The notes under the pieces: generated by a model
The model's database searches: none
Told to the model about the DNA's origin: nothing
What the model saw: only the letters and a program-made list of their open reading frames with translations
Shown: in pieces, positions 10,898 to 20,076 of the stretch
Numbering within the stretch: position 1 is the first letter of the stretch
Layout: every line of letters begins with the position of its first letter
Translations under genes and position numbers: made by a program
NCBI GenBank assembly: GCA_021741585.1
Contig: JAIOXN010000001.1
Location: forward strand, 310,001-374,000
Source: Aquiluna sp.
Lineage (GTDB): Bacteria > Actinomycetota > Actinomycetes > Actinomycetales > Microbacteriaceae
DNA: 64,000 nt
Reading direction: 5' to 3'

Positions 10898-11479
10898 TTA
10901 GGCCTTTCCTACGCCGGTAACGCTTGATGCGAATTCTTGAATCTGGTCGATGAAGCCGTACTCAAGGGCTTCTTGAGCGGTGAACCAACGGTCCCGGTCG
11001 CCATCCAACATGACCTGCTCGACAGTCTTTCCGGTTTGGCTGGCGGTGATAGAAGCCAGCTGACGCTTCATTGACATGATTAGTTCGGCCTGAGTCTGAA
11101 TGTCAGATGCAGTTCCACCGAAACCACCGTGTGGCTGGTGTAGAAGAACTCTAGTGTTTGGGGTGGCGTATCGCTTGCCTTTGGCACCGGATGAAAGCAG
11201 GAACTGACCCATTGATGCACACATGCCGATTCCAACGGTCACGATGTCATTTGGCACGTACTGCATGGTGTCGTAGATTGCCATGCCTGCGGTTATTGAA
11301 CCGCCTGGGGAGTTGATGTACAAGAAGATGTCCTTCTCGGCATCCTCTGCAGCCAAGAGCAGAATCTTTGCGCAAATCTCATTCGCATTTTCATCGCGAA
11401 CTTCACTACCTAGCCAAACGATGCGATCTTTTAGAAGACGCTCGAACACGCTGTTTGCCGGCATTTGAGGCATTGCCAT
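10898..11479 (-). CDS. clpP1: ATP-dependent Clp protease proteolytic subunit 1
   Basis: Serine peptidase subunit of 193 residues with Ser89 in GMCASMGQ and His114 in LLHQPHGG. This [10 protein letters not shown] pattern is typical of actinobacterial ClpP1. The start is fixed by AAGGAG (minus strand, 11491-11486) six bases before the ATG. It is second in the tig-clpP1-clpP2-clpX order, with 73 bases separating it from tig, so it may have its own promoter or be read through from tig. Confidence 0.96.
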   Translation of the reverse strand: MAMPQMPANSVFERLLKDRIVWLGSEVRDENANEICAKILLLAAEDAEKDIFLYINSPGGSITAGMAIYDTMQYVPNDIVTVGIGMCASMGQFLLSSGAKGKRYATPNTRVLLHQPHGGFGGTASDIQTQAELIMSMKRQLASITASQTGKTVEQVMLDGDRDRWFTAQEALEYGFIDQIQEFASSVTGVGKA

Positions 11480-11552
11480 AAGAAACTCCTTAGCTATCTA
11501 GAACAAAGATAGGTGCCAAGAAGTGATTTTGTGGTCGTGTTCGCCGAAGGCG

Positions 11553-12815
11553 TTAGCCTTCGATTTCTACCTTCGCACCCTTAGAGTCTGTGATCTCAGC
11601 CTGAGCCACTAAGACATCGACTGCCTTGCGACGCGATAGCTCGTCTACGAACAATGGCACCTGACCACCGTCGACGACCTGCTTGATGAATGCGTTTGGC
11701 TCCATGCCGTAATTGCGAGAGGAGAAGGCTAGGTACTCGATGAGTTCTTGATCTTCGACCTTGATCTCCTCTTTCTCCACAACTGCATCTAGCAATAGCT
11801 GAACCCTGAAGTTCTTCTCAGACTCTTCAGTTACTTCCTTGCGGTGAACATCATCCGCCATGCGACCCTCACCCTCAAGGTGGTGGTCCACTTCGCGCTT
11901 GATTGCCTCTTCGGATAGTGGAATCTTTGCGGCTTCAACCAACTGATCAACAATCAGATCGCGAGCCTGAAGAATCTGCTTGCGAACCATTGTCTTCTCA
12001 AGCTTCTGCTCAAGATCAGCCTTGAGTTCTGCGATGGTGTCGAACTCAGAAGCTAGCTGAGCAAATTCGTCATCTGCCTTTGGAAGCTCGCGCTCCTTCA
12101 CTGCATTCACAGTCACGGTTACCTCGGCCTCAACACCTGCCTGGTCGCCACCAACCAACTTGGAACGGAATGTGGTGGTCTCACCTGCGGTAAGAGTTAG
12201 AAGCGCTTCGTCAATGCCGTCCAGAAGCTGGCCGGAACCGATTTCGTAAGAAATGTCCTTTGCGGTGTCAATTTCTGAGCCATCAATTGAAGCTGTTAGG
12301 TCGATGGTGGTGAAATCGCCATCCTTTGCAGGGCGGTCGACTGTTTTTAGGGTCCCAAAGCGAGCGCGAAGTGCATCTAGCTCGGTTTCGATATCCATCT
12401 TGGCAACCTTGACGGTGTCCACCTTGACCTTTAGGCCCTTGTATTCAGGAAGCTTGAACTCTGGGCGAACCTCAACCTCTAGTACTACAACTAGCTCTTT
12501 CTCAAGATCTGATGCTGTTGGTGCAGACTGAATATCCGCCTGAGGGGTTCCAAGTGGCTTTAGCTTCTCGGAGATTAGAGCGTCGCGGTAGAAACCATCT
12601 AGACCGTCGTTGATTGCCTGAGCGATGATCTGGTCGCGACCTACACGCTGGTCAAGCACCTGAGAAGGTACGTGGCCCTTGCGGAAGCCAGGAATATTCA
12701 CCTGGGTAGAAACGGTCTTATAAGCGGCATCTAGCGCCGGCTTGAACCCTTCCTTGTCGACCGTGATGGTCAGCTTGACGCGGGTGGGGTTTAGCTTTTC
12801 TACGCTAGTTTTCAA
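11553..12815 (-). CDS. tig: Trigger factor (ribosome-associated chaperone)
   Basis: Binds nascent chains at the ribosomal tunnel exit and has a peptidyl-prolyl isomerase domain. The 420-residue product has the ribosome-binding signature GFRKGHVP at 43-50, a central FKBP-like domain and a helical C-terminal domain. The frame stays open upstream, through the tRNA-Pro gene, so the longest reading frame is misleading. I chose TTG at 12815-12813 because GGAG (12824-12821) lies 5 bases before it and because MKTSVEKLNPTRVKL is the usual family N-terminus. tRNA-Pro ends 37 bases upstream on the same strand, so tig is probably transcribed together with it. Confidence 0.95.
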   Translation of the reverse strand: MKTSVEKLNPTRVKLTITVDKEGFKPALDAAYKTVSTQVNIPGFRKGHVPSQVLDQRVGRDQIIAQAINDGLDGFYRDALISEKLKPLGTPQADIQSAPTASDLEKELVVVLEVEVRPEFKLPEYKGLKVKVDTVKVAKMDIETELDALRARFGTLKTVDRPAKDGDFTTIDLTASIDGSEIDTAKDISYEIGSGQLLDGIDEALLTLTAGETTTFRSKLVGGDQAGVEAEVTVTVNAVKERELPKADDEFAQLASEFDTIAELKADLEQKLEKTMVRKQILQARDLIVDQLVEAAKIPLSEEAIKREVDHHLEGEGRMADDVHRKEVTEESEKNFRVQLLLDAVVEKEEIKVEDQELIEYLAFSSRNYGMEPNAFIKQVVDGGQVPLFVDELSRRKAVDVLVAQAEITDSKGAKVEIEG

Positions 12816-12852
12816 CGTTTCTCCATGAGTTGATTGATTATTGACCAAATGG

Positions 12853-12926
12853 TCGGGATGACAGGATTCGAACCTGCGACCCTCTGTTCCCAAAACAGAT
12901 GCGCTACCAAGCTGCGCTACATCCCG
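12853..12926 (-). tRNA. tRNA-Pro (anticodon UGG)
   Basis: A complete 74-base cloverleaf: 7-bp acceptor stem CGGGATG/CATCCCG, D stem GCGC, anticodon loop TTTGGGA with TGG, and the T loop TTCGAAT. CCA is not encoded. It is divergent from tRNA-Gly across 76 bases and lies just upstream of tig. Confidence 0.97.
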
Positions 12927-13002
12927 GATCAGTTGACCTCACCTAAATGAGAGCAACCAGGACACTCTACCCCATAGAATGGTGGAGCACCTAACAGTGT
13001 TC

Positions 13003-13076
13003 GCGAGTGTAGCTCAATGGTAGAGCCTCAGTCTTCCAAACTGATTACGCGGGTTCGATTCCCGTCACTCGCTCCA
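13003..13076 (+). tRNA. tRNA-Gly (anticodon UCC)
   Basis: Acceptor stem GCGAGTG/CACTCGC, D stem GCTC/GAGC, anticodon stem TCAGT/ACTGA with loop CTTCCAA (TCC), T loop TTCGATT, and discriminator T at 13073 followed by an encoded CCA. A TAGAAT at about 12975-12980 could be its -10 element. Its 3' end is one base from the stop codon of the converging nei gene, so there is no room for a terminator between them. Confidence 0.97.
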
Positions 13077-13077
13077 A

Positions 13078-13863
13078 TTACTTCTGGCAAAACCCGCACC
13101 AATACAGCTTTCTAGCGGCCATCATTGCAATCGAAACCGGATTTCCACACTGTCTACAAGCCATCCCTTCGCGCTTATAAACCCAATATCTTTCATCTTT
13201 TGGCACGGAAACTTTTTGAAAATTTTCTCGAGTTAGCATCACCGAAGTGCGAACTCCAAGTGCCAAAAGATCAACAGAGTCGTCCCAAATTGCGCCCAAA
13301 ACCTCGTTTGGAACCAAATTTCCAGGAGTAAATGGGCTTAAATTTGCTCGAAATAATATTTCTGCCCGAAAAACATTTCCAATTCCAGAAATCACGCCCT
13401 GATCCATCAAAAGTTGCCCAATGGGAACCTTTTTTGCCGATGCTCTGGCAATAAATTCCTCGCGCAATTTATTATCTGAGTCATCCCAAAGCGGATCCGG
13501 GCCAAGTCTTTGAAGAATTGATTGATGCGTATCAGCATCAATCAATGAGCAAATAGTTGGGCCGCGCAGGTCAGCCAGGCGATTCTCAACCTGAAATCTC
13601 GCACGAACCTGCCCGACCGGTTCTTTAGGTTCACCATTTTGGTAGCTCCATTTGCCATAAATCCCGAGGTGAATTTGCACAATTGACTCTTCAAAGTGCA
13701 AAAACAACTGTTTGCCTTTTGGTTGCGCGAAAACAAATTTCTGACCTGAGAGGATTTTCGAGTCGGTGAATCTTCCCTGAGGTGATGTGACTTTTACGGG
13801 TTCGTTTAGAAAAAACTCTTCGAACTTATTCGCGCTTCTTTTTACGCTGTGCCCTTCAGGCAT
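13078..13863 (-). CDS. nei: Fpg/Nei-family DNA glycosylase (endonuclease VIII-like)
   Basis: Base-excision repair glycosylase/AP lyase for oxidised bases. The 261-residue product starts MPEGHSV, with the catalytic N-terminal proline and glutamate. It has the helix-two-turn-helix region (LLMDQGVISGIGNVFRAEILF) and a C-terminal zinc finger CRQCGN...CGFCQ. PEGH and the overall pattern resemble mycobacterial Nei (Rv2464c), which likewise sits beside rpiB. The ATG lies 2 bases after the rpiB stop, so the genes form one operon. Confidence 0.9.
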   Translation of the reverse strand: MPEGHSVKRSANKFEEFFLNEPVKVTSPQGRFTDSKILSGQKFVFAQPKGKQLFLHFEESIVQIHLGIYGKWSYQNGEPKEPVGQVRARFQVENRLADLRGPTICSLIDADTHQSILQRLGPDPLWDDSDNKLREEFIARASAKKVPIGQLLMDQGVISGIGNVFRAEILFRANLSPFTPGNLVPNEVLGAIWDDSVDLLALGVRTSVMLTRENFQKVSVPKDERYWVYKREGMACRQCGNPVSIAMMAARKLYWCGFCQK

Positions 13864-13865
13864 TT

Positions 13866-14339
13866 TTAGTAAAGAACCTCACCGGTTTGCTCGAAGGCTG
13901 CAATCTTGAAAATTCTTCGGATATGACGCTCATCGTTAGAAAACGGCGCTCCGATAAAGATTTTGACGAGCTCTAGAACCTCAGCCTGGGAGTGCTGGCG
14001 AGCGCCTAGTGCGCAAACATTGGCATCGTTGTGGTCACGGGCTAGCTTTGCGGTGTCAGCATTCCAAATCAGAGCTGCCCTCACCCCGGCAACTTTATTT
14101 GCTGCGATTTGCTCGCCGTTACCTGAGCCACCCAAAACTATGCCGAGAGCCTCGATGCCGGCTTTCTGGTCTTCAACGACAGCTTTTGCTGCAGATATGC
14201 AGAAGCCCGGGTAGTCATCAAGAGCGTCATAAACCTTTGGGCCGTGATCTACGAGTTCATGGCCTAGAGCAGATAGCTCTCCCACCAAAAATGCGCTCAA
14301 TTCCATGCCTGCGTGGTCGGTCGCTATATGAATGCGCAA
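13866..14339 (-). CDS. rpiB: Ribose-5-phosphate isomerase B
   Basis: Interconverts ribose 5-phosphate and ribulose 5-phosphate in the pentose phosphate pathway. The 157-residue RpiB/LacAB-fold protein has the GGSGNGEQ loop; the glutamate in that loop acts as the base in actinobacterial enzymes, where enterobacterial RpiB uses a cysteine. The start is a TTG at 14339, supported by AGGAG (14349-14345 on the minus strand) 5 bases upstream. It follows the DUF1648 gene by 8 bases and precedes nei by 2, suggesting an operon of antiporter, DUF1648 protein, rpiB and nei. Confidence 0.94.
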   Translation of the reverse strand: MRIHIATDHAGMELSAFLVGELSALGHELVDHGPKVYDALDDYPGFCISAAKAVVEDQKAGIEALGIVLGGSGNGEQIAANKVAGVRAALIWNADTAKLARDHNDANVCALGARQHSQAEVLELVKIFIGAPFSNDERHIRRIFKIAAFEQTGEVLY

Positions 14340-14347
14340 TGCGTCTC

Positions 14348-15040
14348 CTAGATTTTTGGTGCGATAAGCGATATTGCTAAATCAACATTATTGGTTCGAA
14401 TAAAGACTTCCTGGCCTGAATGTGTTTTTATGCACAGTGCTCTTCCAGAAGAAGGAATGAAAGCGACCTTGTTTTTTGCAAATCGTAACCCGAGCCCGCC
14501 GAAATCTTTCCAGGAGATCTTGGCTTCCGAAACTGACTCGATCTCGGAGAACTCCAAAGTTAGAAAAGTAATCCCCCGAAGCTTAATTTTCAGGTTTTTG
14601 CCAACAGAAATCTTTGCCGTGCCCATTATGAGATAGGCAACGCCAAATAGAAGAGGCAGGAAGACAAAGTAAAAGCCTCCCCCAACTGCCACGTCCCGAG
14701 GATTACTAACCCCGATTTGAATTGCCACGAAATAGACCATTAGAACAAAAACCGCTACAAAGATGCCGACTGCTAAAACCAGCAACAGTCTGCGGATGCT
14801 TTGATGCAGTTTTGTAGAAAGAGCCGCAACCGCCCAAATAAGTGCTGGAATCGCAAAACCAAACCCAGCACCTATGAAGTGACCTTCAAGACCTGCAAAA
14901 CCATCTGGTGAGCCGGTTGCCCCCCAGTGAGTAGCAAGTGGCCTAGGCAGCAAACCACCTTGGTCGAGAAGCATTACCCAAGCGGCATACAAAGAGATTG
15001 GCACCAAGGGCGAAAGCGCAAACAGAATTCTTTTAGTCAT
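14348..15040 (-). CDS. DUF1648-domain membrane protein
   Basis: A 230-residue protein with about four membrane helices. The segment LPRPLATHWGATGSPDGFA (about residues 31-49) is the DUF1648 signature also found in SdpI-type immunity proteins. The C-terminal third is soluble and beta-rich, and could be a PH-like domain (an inference from its pattern only). Its ATG overlaps the antiporter stop in an ATGA, so translation is coupled. The function is not known. Confidence 0.75.
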   Translation of the reverse strand: MTKRILFALSPLVPISLYAAWVMLLDQGGLLPRPLATHWGATGSPDGFAGLEGHFIGAGFGFAIPALIWAVAALSTKLHQSIRRLLLVLAVGIFVAVFVLMVYFVAIQIGVSNPRDVAVGGGFYFVFLPLLFGVAYLIMGTAKISVGKNLKIKLRGITFLTLEFSEIESVSEAKISWKDFGGLGLRFAKNKVAFIPSSGRALCIKTHSGQEVFIRTNNVDLAISLIAPKI

Positions 15041-16212
15041 CGTTTTTCAAGGCTACTGCGAGTGAATCTCAAAACAATCGAAGCTGTGAAAGCTGTAATG
15101 ATCACATAAGCCAGAGTCAGCGCTTGAAGCTCTAGCCCCACAAAAATGGGTGCAGCTAAAGCCGCAATTACCATAGAAAACTCACCTCTCGGTATCAAGA
15201 AGCCTGTAGCTCGCCATGCGCTCATGCGATCGGATAGATCCCTAGTTACCCACCAACCAACTAGATACTTTCCGGCCACACCCAAAACTGCCAAAAGCAT
15301 TGCCAACGGTAAAACTGCCGGCAAATCTGCCGGATTGGTTGTGATGCCAAAAAAGAGGAAGAAGATTGCTGCAAAAATGTCCCTGATTGGGGAAAGCCTC
15401 GCGCGCGCAGTTTCTGCCACTTCACCTGTGAGCAACAGTCCGATCAAGAAGGCTGCGACCACGCCCGAGAATCCGACCATATCTGCAAGACCGGCAGCCA
15501 ACAACGCGGCTCCGAAGACAGTAAGCAGAAGCCCACCTGGTTCATTTGGATCCAAAACCCGGACCAGCTTTGAAGACCCCTTGAAGCTGATCAAAATAAC
15601 TAATCCAGTGATTGCCAAAGCAATGCTGACAGAGAGCAATCCGCTCCAGGCTGCTACACCCAGAACCACGGAAGTAAGAAGGGGCAAGTATGGCGCTAGA
15701 GCAAGGTCCTCAAAAACCAATACTCCAATGGCTCGTTTGGCAACTTCAGATCTCCGCCAGCCCAATTCCTTAATTAACTGTGCCGCGATACCAGAAGACG
15801 AAACATAGGTAATTCCACCTAATGCAAGACCACCGGCAATCCCCCAGCCAAAAACAATGCCGATTATGAACCCCGGAGTTGCATTGGCGAGAAAGTCAAT
15901 CAGACCCGCGCTTTTTCTCTCCTGAAAGGCCTTTGATAGGTCATATGCGCTGTATTCGAGACCAAGCAACAGCAGCAGCATGATGGCACCGATTTGGGCT
16001 CCAGTATTCAAGAACTCCTCAGATAGCGACATCGGGATAAACCCGCCATCGCCAAGCGCCAATCCAATCAAGAGATAAAGCGGAACGACTGAGAATTTAA
16101 GTCGGCTGGCAATAAATGCGACGATGCCCAGCACAAGCAATGCAGCGCCAATTTCTGCAAGCAGGGCGGATTGCTCAGGAGTTCCTGAGGTGGCCGCAAA
16201 AATGTGTCGCAT
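15037..16212 (-). CDS. CPA2-family cation/proton antiporter (KefB-like membrane domain)
   Basis: A 391-residue protein with about 12 membrane helices. It has typical Na+/H+ exchanger-domain segments: PLYLLIGLALG, AIMLLLLLGLEYS, the conserved ED pair in AIGVLVFEDLALAPYLP and FLIPRGEFSMVIAALA. It stops after the membrane domain and lacks the TrkA-N (RCK) nucleotide-binding domain of full-length KefB/KefC, so a separate subunit or none may regulate it. The ion is uncertain (Na+ or K+ against H+). The gene is divergent from pepN across 78 bases. Confidence 0.86.
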   Translation of the reverse strand: MRHIFAATSGTPEQSALLAEIGAALLVLGIVAFIASRLKFSVVPLYLLIGLALGDGGFIPMSLSEEFLNTGAQIGAIMLLLLLGLEYSAYDLSKAFQERKSAGLIDFLANATPGFIIGIVFGWGIAGGLALGGITYVSSSGIAAQLIKELGWRRSEVAKRAIGVLVFEDLALAPYLPLLTSVVLGVAAWSGLLSVSIALAITGLVILISFKGSSKLVRVLDPNEPGGLLLTVFGAALLAAGLADMVGFSGVVAAFLIGLLLTGEVAETARARLSPIRDIFAAIFFLFFGITTNPADLPAVLPLAMLLAVLGVAGKYLVGWWVTRDLSDRMSAWRATGFLIPRGEFSMVIAALAAPIFVGLELQALTLAYVIITAFTASIVLRFTRSSLEKR

Positions 16213-16290
16213 ACCTAATTATCCCGCAGGGTTGAAAACATATTCGGGCATAGAGTTATTGGTAACAAACACTTAACCGAAAAGAGCATC

Positions 16291-18837
16291 ATGCCTGGTG
16301 AAAACCTCCTGAGATCAGAGGCCCAAGAGCGCGCAGCTGCCATAAATGTCCACAGCTATTTAATCAAATTAGATGTGAATCAGGGCGATAAGGAATTTCA
16401 AAGCGACACCACGATCGTCTTTGACTCTATAAATGAAGGCGCTGAGACGTTTATCGACGCAATTACCGCATCCGTTTCCAGCATTGAACTCAACGGTGAG
16501 CCCCTTGATCCCAAAACCCACTCCGATGGTCTGAGAATTTCACTGCCAAATCTCAAAGCCACCAACACCCTTCGAATCATCGCCATGGGCGTTTATTCGA
16601 ATTCCGGTGAAGGTCTGCACAGATTTGTTGATCCAGCTGACGGCGAGGTCTACCTTTACACCCAGTTTGAAGTTCCAGATGCCAGGCGCATGTTTCCAGT
16701 ATTTGAGCAACCTGACCTGAAGGCAACCTTTGAGTTTCACGTCACAGCGCCAAGTTCTTGGCAGGTGATTTCGAACTCAACGACACCAACGCCAAAGGTC
16801 TCCGGCAAACTGGCCACCTGGGAATTTGCGCCAACTCCAAGGATTTCCAGCTACATTACTGCTTTGATTGCAGGCCCATATTCGGTCTGGCGCGATGAAT
16901 TGACTTCAAAAGACGGCAGGAAGATTCCCCTTGGCGTTTTCTGCCGTGAGTCCCTCTCCGAGTTCATGGATCCGGAATACATCTTCGAAAAGACCAAGCA
17001 GGGCTTTGAGTACTTCGAGAAACTATTTGATTTCCCATACCCGTTTGAGAAATACGACCAACTTTTTGTGCCTGACTTCAACGCTGGCGCCATGGAGAAT
17101 GCGGGTGCGGTTACTTTCACAGAAACCTACGTTTTCCGATCCGCTGTGACCGACGCGACCAAAGAACGTCGTGTTGTAACCATCTTGCATGAACTTGCAC
17201 ACATGTGGTTCGGAGACTTGGTAACGATGAAATGGTGGAATGACCTTTGGCTCAATGAGTCCTTCGCAGAATATGCCTCCACCTTGGCTACTGCAGAAGC
17301 CACCGAATGGAAGGGTGCTTGGACCACATTCGCCTCGCTTGAGAAGAACTGGGCATATCGCCAGGACCAATTACCCTCGACCCACCCGATCGTGGCAACT
17401 ATCAATGACCTAGAAGATGTTCAGGTGAACTTTGATGGAATTACCTATGCAAAGGGAGCCTCGGTTCTGAAGCAACTGGTTGCGTGGGTTGGCCAAGAGC
17501 CATTCATGCGAGGAGTTTCTAGTTATTTCCAGAAGCACCAGTGGCAAAACACCGAACTCAAGGACCTACTTGTCGAACTGGAAAAAGAAAGCGGACGCGA
17601 TCTAAGCCACTGGTCCAAGCTCTGGCTTGAAACCGCAGGTGTAAATACCCTAAAGCCCGAGATTGCCACTGATTCAAACGGTGTCATCACAAGTTTCAGG
17701 GTTCACCAAACTGCAATCAAAGAACAGCCAACCATCAGGCCACACCGCTTAGCGATTGGATTCTTTGAGCTCTCGGCGGGAAGGCTTGAACGAACCCACC
17801 GAGTTGAAATCGACCTCGATGGCGAGTTGAGTGAGATCAATGAGCTCGTGGGACAAAAGCTTCCCGATCTAGTTCTCTTGAATGATGATGATCTGGCATA
17901 CGCCAAGATTCGTTTGGATGAGAATTCCCGCAAGGTTGCGATGGAAAATCTTTCAGGCATTTCAGATTCGCTTGCTAGAACCTTGGTTTGGACTGCAGCC
18001 TGGGATGCAGCAAGAGATGCAGAAGCTCCAGCTTCTGATTTCATCGACCTGGTTTTGAATCACATTGGACCAGAGACTGAGTCGACGACCATACTCACGC
18101 TTTTGCGCCAATTGGTCACAACTTCCACTCTCTACGTGAAGCCTGAATCAAGAAAATCAACGATTTCAAAGATTGCTGATGGGCTGATTTCTCTTGCTGA
18201 GAAGGCAGCAGCTGGTTCGGATTCACAGCTGCAGTTCACCAAGTTCGTTCCGCAGTTTGCCAGCGAAGCAAACCAACTTGATTGGCTAAAAAGCGTTCTT
18301 GATGGAAGCAAGGGGCTTGCAGGCTTGGAGATTGACCAAGACCTTCGTTGGGAGCTAATCACCGGCCTTGTTGTTGGAGGTCGTTATGGTGAAGCGGAAA
18401 TCTCGAACGAACTAAAGCGAGACAACACTGCATCTGGGCAGAAGTTTGCAGCTGCTGCCCGCGCTGGCTTGCCAACTGCAGAGACAAAGGCCGCCGCTTG
18501 GCACACCTTGGTAGAGACTCAGGATTACTCAAACACCCTTGTGAACTCAGCCTCCCTGGGATTCGGAAGGGTTCTTGAGACAGATCTACTCAAGCCATAC
18601 ATTGAGAAATACATGGCGTCAGCATTGGAGATCTGGAACTCAAGAAGCTACCAAATTGCTTCTTACCTTCTAGTGAATCTATATCCGATGTCGCTTGCAT
18701 CAAAGGAGCTTGCAACAGCAACTCAAAAGCTGATTGACAGCAAGGAAATTTCTTCCAAGCCAGCACTAAGGCGCATTCTTGTTGAGAATCTGGCAGGGTT
18801 GGAGCGCGGGTTAAAAGCTCAACTAGCCGATAACTAG
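16291..18837 (+). CDS. pepN: Aminopeptidase N (M1 family)
   Basis: Cytoplasmic zinc aminopeptidase of 848 residues that removes N-terminal residues from peptides. The exopeptidase motif GAMEN is at 266-270, the zinc motif HELAH at 300-304, and the third ligand Glu323 in WLNESFAEY. The C-terminal ERAP1-like helical domain is present, so the length is normal for the actinobacterial form. It heads the pepN-mscS-glbO operon; mscS starts 8 bases after its stop. Confidence 0.95.
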   Translation: MPGENLLRSEAQERAAAINVHSYLIKLDVNQGDKEFQSDTTIVFDSINEGAETFIDAITASVSSIELNGEPLDPKTHSDGLRISLPNLKATNTLRIIAMGVYSNSGEGLHRFVDPADGEVYLYTQFEVPDARRMFPVFEQPDLKATFEFHVTAPSSWQVISNSTTPTPKVSGKLATWEFAPTPRISSYITALIAGPYSVWRDELTSKDGRKIPLGVFCRESLSEFMDPEYIFEKTKQGFEYFEKLFDFPYPFEKYDQLFVPDFNAGAMENAGAVTFTETYVFRSAVTDATKERRVVTILHELAHMWFGDLVTMKWWNDLWLNESFAEYASTLATAEATEWKGAWTTFASLEKNWAYRQDQLPSTHPIVATINDLEDVQVNFDGITYAKGASVLKQLVAWVGQEPFMRGVSSYFQKHQWQNTELKDLLVELEKESGRDLSHWSKLWLETAGVNTLKPEIATDSNGVITSFRVHQTAIKEQPTIRPHRLAIGFFELSAGRLERTHRVEIDLDGELSEINELVGQKLPDLVLLNDDDLAYAKIRLDENSRKVAMENLSGISDSLARTLVWTAAWDAARDAEAPASDFIDLVLNHIGPETESTTILTLLRQLVTTSTLYVKPESRKSTISKIADGLISLAEKAAAGSDSQLQFTKFVPQFASEANQLDWLKSVLDGSKGLAGLEIDQDLRWELITGLVVGGRYGEAEISNELKRDNTASGQKFAAAARAGLPTAETKAAAWHTLVETQDYSNTLVNSASLGFGRVLETDLLKPYIEKYMASALEIWNSRSYQIASYLLVNLYPMSLASKELATATQKLIDSKEISSKPALRRILVENLAGLERGLKAQLADN

Positions 18838-18844
18838 GAGATAT

Positions 18845-19705
18845 ATGGACTTCCAGCAGATCTACCAAGATTGGGCAACACCAATTTCAATCGGCTACAT
18901 CCTTATTGGGGTTGGTGTGCTTCGCATCGCACTCAAGTTCCTCACCAAGCGCGTCGTGAAAGCGATCGTGAGCGGAGTGAAGAACGCTCAGCGAAAGCAA
19001 AATGATGATGAGATGGTCGCCCAACAGCGACTGACTCAACGCACCAAGACAATCGCATCAGTGCTGGACAACATAGCAACCTGGACGATCACAATCACTG
19101 CACTTGTGATGATTTTGAGCGAGCTTGGAGTAGATGTCGGTGCATTAATAGCCGTATCGACGATTCTTGGAGCAGCGATTGGATTTGGCGCACAGTCTCT
19201 TGTGAAAGACATTCTTGCCGGGATTTTCATCGTCTTTGAAGATCAATATGGGGTTGGCGACTGGGTAGATGTCGGCGATGTTGATGGCGAAGTTGAAAAG
19301 GTTGGCCTGCGAATCACCGAACTTCGCGATCTCCATGGCACCCTATGGTTTGTTAGAAATGGTGAGATTATCCGAGTCGGAAACTCCTCGCAAGAATGGG
19401 CTAAAGCAGTTCTGGACCTTGAATTTGCCTACGACAACGATGTTGATGAGGTCCAACAAATCATCAAAACCGTTGGGGCTCAAATGGGCAAGTCCGCCGC
19501 CTGGAAGAAAGATATTGTTGGCGACTTGGACATTTTGGGCATGCAGAGATTATCGGGTGAGCAATTCGTTCTGAGGCTTTCTGTGAAGACCCTTCCGGGG
19601 CGCCAATGGGCAGTCAGCCGCGAACTGCGCAAGCAGCTCAAAGACGCCTTTGACAAGGCTGGTGTGAACCTTTTGCAGGCATCAAAGATCAACCTGGCTA
19701 AATGA
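18845..19705 (+). CDS. mscS: Small-conductance mechanosensitive channel (MscS family)
   Basis: A 286-residue membrane protein that would release solutes on hypo-osmotic shock. Three hydrophobic segments lie in the N-terminal 120 residues. The pore-lining helix GAAIGFGAQSLVKDILAGIF follows, then the beta domain typical of MscS (FEDQYGVGDWVDVG). AGGAG at 18836-18840 overlaps the pepN stop and is well placed for the ATG. Its TGA overlaps the glbO start (ATGA). Confidence 0.93.
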   Translation: MDFQQIYQDWATPISIGYILIGVGVLRIALKFLTKRVVKAIVSGVKNAQRKQNDDEMVAQQRLTQRTKTIASVLDNIATWTITITALVMILSELGVDVGALIAVSTILGAAIGFGAQSLVKDILAGIFIVFEDQYGVGDWVDVGDVDGEVEKVGLRITELRDLHGTLWFVRNGEIIRVGNSSQEWAKAVLDLEFAYDNDVDEVQQIIKTVGAQMGKSAAWKKDIVGDLDILGMQRLSGEQFVLRLSVKTLPGRQWAVSRELRKQLKDAFDKAGVNLLQASKINLAK

Positions 19706-20076
19706 GTTTTTACGAACGCGTTGGTGGCGAAGCCACCTTTGAAAAACTCACCAGAGTTTTTTATGAGGGAGTAAAAGACGATCCAATTCTCAAGCCGATG
19801 TATCCGGAAGAGGATTTAGGGCCGGCCGAACGGCGACTGAGGATGTTTCTGGAGCAGTACTGGGGCGGACCTGACTCATACCAACAAGAACGCGGCCACC
19901 CAAGACTCAGAATGCGCCATTTTGAATTCAAAATCAATCCAGCAGCGAAAACGGCCTGGCTTAAGCATATGGAAAAAGCTGTGGACAGCTTAGAGTTGCC
20001 TCCGCTTGATCGAGCAGAACTCTGGGACTACCTGGAAAGAGCAGCTACTGCAATGCTCAACACCTTCGAAGATTAG
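19702..20076 (+). CDS. glbO: Group II truncated haemoglobin (trHbO)
   Basis: A 124-residue haem protein of the group II truncated globins, proposed to bind O2 or handle NO and peroxide near the membrane. MYPEEDLGPAERRL, EQYWGGP and RGHPRLRMRH are nearly invariant in actinobacterial GlbO; the last carries the proximal (F8) histidine, and the Trp of AWLKHM is at G8. The ATG overlaps the mscS stop. The TAG overlaps the stop codon of the converging gene by 4 bases. Confidence 0.94.
   Translation: MSFYERVGGEATFEKLTRVFYEGVKDDPILKPMYPEEDLGPAERRLRMFLEQYWGGPDSYQQERGHPRLRMRHFEFKINPAAKTAWLKHMEKAVDSLELPPLDRAELWDYLERAATAMLNTFED

Noticed and set aside
12816-12893. N-terminal extension of trigger factor by 26 codons starting inside tRNA-Pro
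   Set aside because: It would translate tRNA-Pro sequence. A TTG with a well-spaced GGAG and the conserved N-terminus lie downstream.
15146-15808. Open frame of 220 codons on the plus strand
   Set aside because: It is antisense to the cation/proton antiporter, whose helices and motifs are clear. Its translation is rich in Ser/Thr/Lys/Ala with no family resemblance, as expected for the mirror of a hydrophobic gene.
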